Positions 43,148 to 46,451 of a DNA stretch of 46,451 nt are shown one piece after another. The position numbers and the translations under genes are program-made. Source of the DNA: an uncultured Burkholderiales bacterium (GTDB lineage: Bacteria > Pseudomonadota > Gammaproteobacteria > Burkholderiales > Burkholderiaceae_D); NCBI GenBank assembly GCA_903836575.1, contig CAILRJ010000355.1:1-46451 (forward strand). Reading direction: 5' to 3'. Under the pieces are notes generated by a model, which did no database searches, was not told the origin of the DNA, and saw nothing but the letters and a program-made list of their open reading frames with translations. Position 1 is the first letter of the stretch. The number at the start of each line of letters is the position of its first letter.

Positions 43148-44170
43148 TCAGCGGACCGCCACCTGAAAATAAGCCTTGAAGGCTGCGATGGTGCGGGTCA
43201 CATCGTCGTGAGAAACATCAAGGTGTGTGACCAGACGCATGTGCGGGGTGATGCGCGCGGTAATACCATTTTCCAGCAGATATTTTTCGAGCGGCGCGCA
43301 ATGGGCCGCATCCATGTCGGCATACAGGATGTTAGTTTGCGGGGTGCTGACAGTGAGTTCGTCGATCCCGGCCAGGCCCGCGGCCAGCAGCGTTGCATGG
43401 TCATGATCTTCAGCCAGCCGGTCGATGTGATGCTCCAGCGCATACAAGCCGGCAGCGGCAAGAATACCTGCCTGGCGCAAGCCGCCACCGAGCATTTTGC
43501 GCCAGCGCAGCGCGCGTTGGATCATATCGCGACTGCCGCACAGTACCGAGCCGATAGGCGCGCCCAATCCTTTTGACAAGCACACCGAGACCGAATCAAA
43601 ACCCGCCGTCGCCGCTTGCAGGCTGATGCCTTGCTTGACTGCCGCATTGAAAATCCGCGCGCCATCCAAATGGGTAATCAGGCCGCGCTGATGCGCCAGC
43701 GTGGTGGCGGCGTCAAGATAGTCACGCGGCAAAACGCGACCGCCAATCGTATTTTCGAGCGCTAGCATGCGCGTGCGGGCAAAGTGGACGTCGTCGGGTT
43801 TGATGGCTCCGGCAATATCAGTCAGCGCCAATGAGCCATCGGCTTGCTGTGGCAGCGGTTGCGGCTGAATACTTCCAAGCACGGCTGCACCACCGGCTTC
43901 GTACTTGTAGGTATGCGCTTCCTGACCAACCAGATATTCGTCACCACGACCGCAATGTGCCATCAGGCCAATCAGGTTGCTTTGCGTGCCGGACGGTGCA
44001 AAGAGCGCAGCTTCATAGCCGAACAGTTCTGCGGTCACGTGCTGCAAGCGGTTGACGGTCGGATCGTCGCCGTACACATCATCACCGACCTCGGCCGCGG
44101 CCATGGCTGCACGCATGGCAGGACCGGGACGGGTCACGGTATCGCTACGCAAATCGATCAGGTGATTCAT
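43148..44170 (-). CDS. ltaE: Low-specificity L-threonine aldolase
   Basis: A 340-residue PLP enzyme of fold type I that splits L-threonine and L-allo-threonine to glycine and acetaldehyde. The N-terminus [38 protein letters not shown] is diagnostic, and the PLP lysine lies in [32 protein letters not shown] and [13 protein letters not shown] also fit. Its ATG overlaps the stop of the upstream cation transporter gene (ATGA), so they are co-translated. There is no clear functional link between the two. Confidence 0.95.
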   Translation of the reverse strand: MNHLIDLRSDTVTRPGPAMRAAMAAAEVGDDVYGDDPTVNRLQHVTAELFGYEAALFAPSGTQSNLIGLMAHCGRGDEYLVGQEAHTYKYEAGGAAVLGSIQPQPLPQQADGSLALTDIAGAIKPDDVHFARTRMLALENTIGGRVLPRDYLDAATTLAHQRGLITHLDGARIFNAAVKQGISLQAATAGFDSVSVCLSKGLGAPIGSVLCGSRDMIQRALRWRKMLGGGLRQAGILAAAGLYALEHHIDRLAEDHDHATLLAAGLAGIDELTVSTPQTNILYADMDAAHCAPLEKYLLENGITARITPHMRLVTHLDVSHDDVTRTIAAFKAYFQVAVR

Positions 44171-45105
44171 ACGACTCCTTGTGGTGAGGGTGGCTTGACC
44201 CGGAACGGATCAACATGGGTCATCAGGTTCAATACAGCGTGTCGCTCCATGACACGGCGACGCGCATCGAGGGCGATGTCATGACCTTGCTCGACGGTGA
44301 TGTCGGCATCAATTTCAAGGTGGACATCGACTAAGATCATGTCGCCGGCCTTGCGGGTTTTCAGGTCATGCCAGCCGAGTACGCCGGGAGTTTCTGTCAG
44401 CGTGACACGAATTGCCTGCACCGTCTCATCGTCGACTGCGCGATCCATCAAGTCATGCAACGCATCCCAGGCAAAACCCCAACCCATTTTCGTGACCATG
44501 AATCCGACGATCATCGCTGCCAGTGGATCGAGGATCGGATAGCCCATCAGGCTGCCGGCGATGCCGACGGCCACCACCAGCGACGCTGCAGCATCCGAGC
44601 GCGCGTGCCAGGCATTGGCGACCAGCATGCTGGAACGCACTCTCTTGGCCACGTTGAGCATGTAGCGAAACAGCAGTTCCTTGGCCAGTAGCGCTGCGAG
44701 GGCAACCCAGATCGCCACCGACTTGACTTGCTGGATTGCGCCCGGCTGTTCGATCTTGTGAAAGGCGCTCCACAACATGCCGACGCCAACGGCTAGCAGC
44801 AGCAGGCCGAGCGTGAGCGATGCTGCATTTTCGTAGCGCTGGTGGCCATAGTGGTGATCCTCATCCGGCGCTTTCTGGCTATGGTGATTGGCAAACAAAA
44901 CGACGAAGTCAGCCACCAGATCCGACAGCGAGTGAATGCCGTCGGCGATCAGTCCTGCCGATCCCGCCAGGATGCCGGTACTGACCTGGCCGATGGTCAG
45001 GCCGATGTTGACGACGACGCTGACCAGCGTGCTGCGCTTGGCGGCCTCTTGCCGTGACGGTGTGTTTTCGTCGTCGTGTTCGTCCAGTTGGTCGATGGCT
45101 TGCAT
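44167..45105 (-). CDS. Cation diffusion facilitator family transporter
   Basis: A 312-residue CDF transporter with about six membrane helices, exporting divalent metals such as zinc, iron, cobalt or manganese in exchange for protons. Metal-site motifs are GLIADGIHSLSDLVADF in helix 2 and NAWHARSDAAAS in helix 5 (HxxxD). The C-terminal cytoplasmic domain (PGVLGWHDLKTRKAGDMILVDVHLEID) is complete. A histidine- and aspartate-rich loop (HHSQKAPDEDHHYGHQRYE) follows helix 2. The track frame extends to 45261, but the ATG at 45105 has AGGGA seven bases upstream. It sits 86 bases after the phospholipase D-family gene. Confidence 0.93.
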   Translation of the reverse strand: MQAIDQLDEHDDENTPSRQEAAKRSTLVSVVVNIGLTIGQVSTGILAGSAGLIADGIHSLSDLVADFVVLFANHHSQKAPDEDHHYGHQRYENAASLTLGLLLLAVGVGMLWSAFHKIEQPGAIQQVKSVAIWVALAALLAKELLFRYMLNVAKRVRSSMLVANAWHARSDAAASLVVAVGIAGSLMGYPILDPLAAMIVGFMVTKMGWGFAWDALHDLMDRAVDDETVQAIRVTLTETPGVLGWHDLKTRKAGDMILVDVHLEIDADITVEQGHDIALDARRRVMERHAVLNLMTHVDPFRVKPPSPQGVV

Positions 45106-45191
45106 GTTATTTCCCTGGTTTATTTTTTCCCTCGCATGGCGAGGGGGTGTTGCCTCAGCTGTGTCGCGCCTGCTGTATTGTTCATGCTGTA

Positions 45192-46451
45192 CTACTCCTG
45201 CCGTTCCAGGATTGATCCGAGCGCTGCCAGCGCCCGCTCGCCAATCGAACGATCGGCCCATTCCTTGAGCGTGATGCGCCGGCTGTTATCGAGGTAGTCA
45301 TCGACCGTGCGTTTGAGCTCGGTCGCGATTGTCGCATCTCGCAAGACCAGATTGACTTCATTGTTCAGTCCGAACGAGCGGTTATCGAAATTGGTCGATC
45401 CGACGACCGACCACAGGTCGTCGAGCAGCATGATTTTCGCATGCAGCATGCCGGGCTGGTATTCATGAATTTGCACGCCGCCGGCGATCAGTTCGCCGTA
45501 CCAGCGTCGGCTCGCCAGGCGCGCAATCGTGTGGTTGTTATGGCTGCCGTTGGTCATGATCGTTACTTTCACTCCGCGGGCGACGGCGTCCAGCAGCGCG
45601 GTGCGCATCGATCGGTCAGGTACGAAGTAGGGCGAGGTGATCAGTAACTCCTGTCGTGCTGCGCCCACCAGTAGTTGGAACAACACGCGGGCGCGGGTAG
45701 AGCGACCGCCGGTCGGTGTACTGCCGATCACCAGAGCGATGGCATGGTCGACGCCAATGGTGGCGGGCAGGGTAGTTCGGCCCAGCCGCATTTCGGGACC
45801 GACGAGAATTTCGCCGTGGCTTTCCAGCCAGCTCTGTGCGAAGACGGATTGCAACGCGCGTGCCGGCGTACCGGTGACGCGCATCATCAGATCGCGCCAC
45901 GGCGGTGAGTCAACCGTGCCGGTGTCCCAGGCGGCGCCGATGCCGGCGCCACCAACGAAGGCAGTCTGGCCGTCAACGACCAGCAACTCGCGATGGGTGC
46001 GGTTGTTCCAGCGTTTCAGTGTGTACCAGCGAAACGGCTGGTACCACGCCACTTGCGCACCAGCGGCACGCAGCGGGTCAAAAAAATGGTCAGGCGTCGG
46101 CAGACTGCCGACGGCATCGACAACGACGCGTACCGTGACACCGGCACGTGCGCGTTCGGCCAGCGCATCGATGAAGATTTGGCCGATCGGCGTCGCATGA
46201 AAAATAAAGGCTTCCAGATCGATCGATGTCGTGGCGCTACGGATCAGCGCCAGTTCGGCAGGGTAAAAATTTTTACCTTCCGGATAGATCGTCGTGTCAT
46301 CCAAGGCCAGCGGCGCCTGCTCGACGACGCTGCCCAGCAAGTCAAGCAATACCGGCGAGCGGGTCGACGGCACCGGTGCGCTGGTGTGGTAAGTCAGACC
46401 CGGCTCGAACAGCACTACGAACACCAGCGCCAGCATCAGCGTGGTGGACAA
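45192..46451 (-). CDS. Cardiolipin synthase-like phospholipase D family protein (5' partial)
   Basis: At least 419 residues; the frame is open to the window edge, so the true start may lie outside. An N-terminal hydrophobic segment (TLMLALVFVVLFEPGL) anchors it. Two phospholipase D domains follow. The second HKD motif is canonical (LHAKIMLLDDLWSVVGSTNFDNRSF). The first reads THRELLVVDGQTAFVGGAGIG, with Glu where the consensus has Lys. Cardiolipin synthases of this type join two phosphatidylglycerols, or phosphatidylglycerol and phosphatidylethanolamine. YFVPDRSMRTALLDAVARGVKV is typical of Cls. ClsB or ClsC type cannot be settled from the visible part. Confidence 0.85.
   Translation of the reverse strand: MSTTLMLALVFVVLFEPGLTYHTSAPVPSTRSPVLLDLLGSVVEQAPLALDDTTIYPEGKNFYPAELALIRSATTSIDLEAFIFHATPIGQIFIDALAERARAGVTVRVVVDAVGSLPTPDHFFDPLRAAGAQVAWYQPFRWYTLKRWNNRTHRELLVVDGQTAFVGGAGIGAAWDTGTVDSPPWRDLMMRVTGTPARALQSVFAQSWLESHGEILVGPEMRLGRTTLPATIGVDHAIALVIGSTPTGGRSTRARVLFQLLVGAARQELLITSPYFVPDRSMRTALLDAVARGVKVTIMTNGSHNNHTIARLASRRWYGELIAGGVQIHEYQPGMLHAKIMLLDDLWSVVGSTNFDNRSFGLNNEVNLVLRDATIATELKRTVDDYLDNSRRITLKEWADRSIGERALAALGSILERQE

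Noticed and set aside
1-46451. CRISPR array, prophage, insertion sequence or integrative element
   Set aside because: No regularly spaced repeats with spacers, no transposase or integrase motifs and no terminal inverted repeats with a target duplication were seen; only the tRNA-Asp repeat cassette hints at past recombination.

Overview
The window looks like a chromosomal segment of a betaproteobacterium of the order Burkholderiales, most likely family Oxalobacteraceae (Herminiimonas or Collimonas type). This is inferred from the gene order tRNA-Leu/tig/clpP/clpX/lon/tRNA-Val/tRNA-Asp/ppiD, the lplT/alr/radA block, the tsaB/rimI/uracil-DNA glycosylase/DUF1853 block, protein character and moderate GC. 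No database search was possible. No integrase, transposase, phage gene, plasmid gene, rRNA or CRISPR array was seen.

Layout. (1) 1-1.9 kb: end of a branched-chain amino-acid ABC transporter operon, with a LivM-LivG fusion cut by the window edge and then livF. (2) 1.9-7.5 kb: mixed single genes: LysR regulator, BAX inhibitor-1 family membrane protein, nhaR, marC, a membrane-anchored Mrr-like protein with degenerate catalytic motifs, and a DUF1993 gene. (3) 7.6-10.3 kb: an orphan molybdopterin oxidoreductase large subunit and a thioredoxin-like protein. (4) 10.4-17.4 kb: housekeeping genes tsaB-rimI-udg-DUF1853 with overlapping ends, lplT, alr and radA. (5) 17.5-26.3 kb: seven minus-strand genes that look like one uncharacterised exopolysaccharide locus. 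It holds a processive GT2 synthase, a membrane-anchored bactofilin-like beta-helix protein, a secreted alpha/alpha-toroid hydrolase, UDP-GlcNAc 2-epimerase, a YaiO-type outer-membrane barrel, an unknown polytopic membrane protein and a large polysaccharide deacetylase. (6) 26.5-29.5 kb: hpnCDE, the three-step squalene pathway. (7) 29.6-33.9 kb: a two-gene RND efflux operon (adaptor plus pump) behind a TetR-type operator. (8) 34.1-43.0 kb: tRNA-Leu, tig, clpP, clpX, lon, tRNA-Val, tRNA-Asp, a repeat cassette made of tRNA-Asp 3' ends, and ppiD. (9) 43.1-46.5 kb: a minus-strand run of a cardiolipin synthase-like phospholipase D protein (cut by the edge), a cation diffusion facilitator and threonine aldolase.

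The most interesting part is the 17.5-26.3 kb locus. The epimerase would supply UDP-ManNAc from UDP-GlcNAc, the GT2 synthase would polymerise and translocate an aminosugar chain, the deacetylase and hydrolase would trim it outside the inner membrane, and the YaiO barrel would act at the outer membrane. It lacks recognisable pga, pel, bcs or alg signature genes. Second in interest is the 114-bp-period repeat downstream of tRNA-Asp, which carries two further copies of the tRNA 3' end plus perfect stem-loops.
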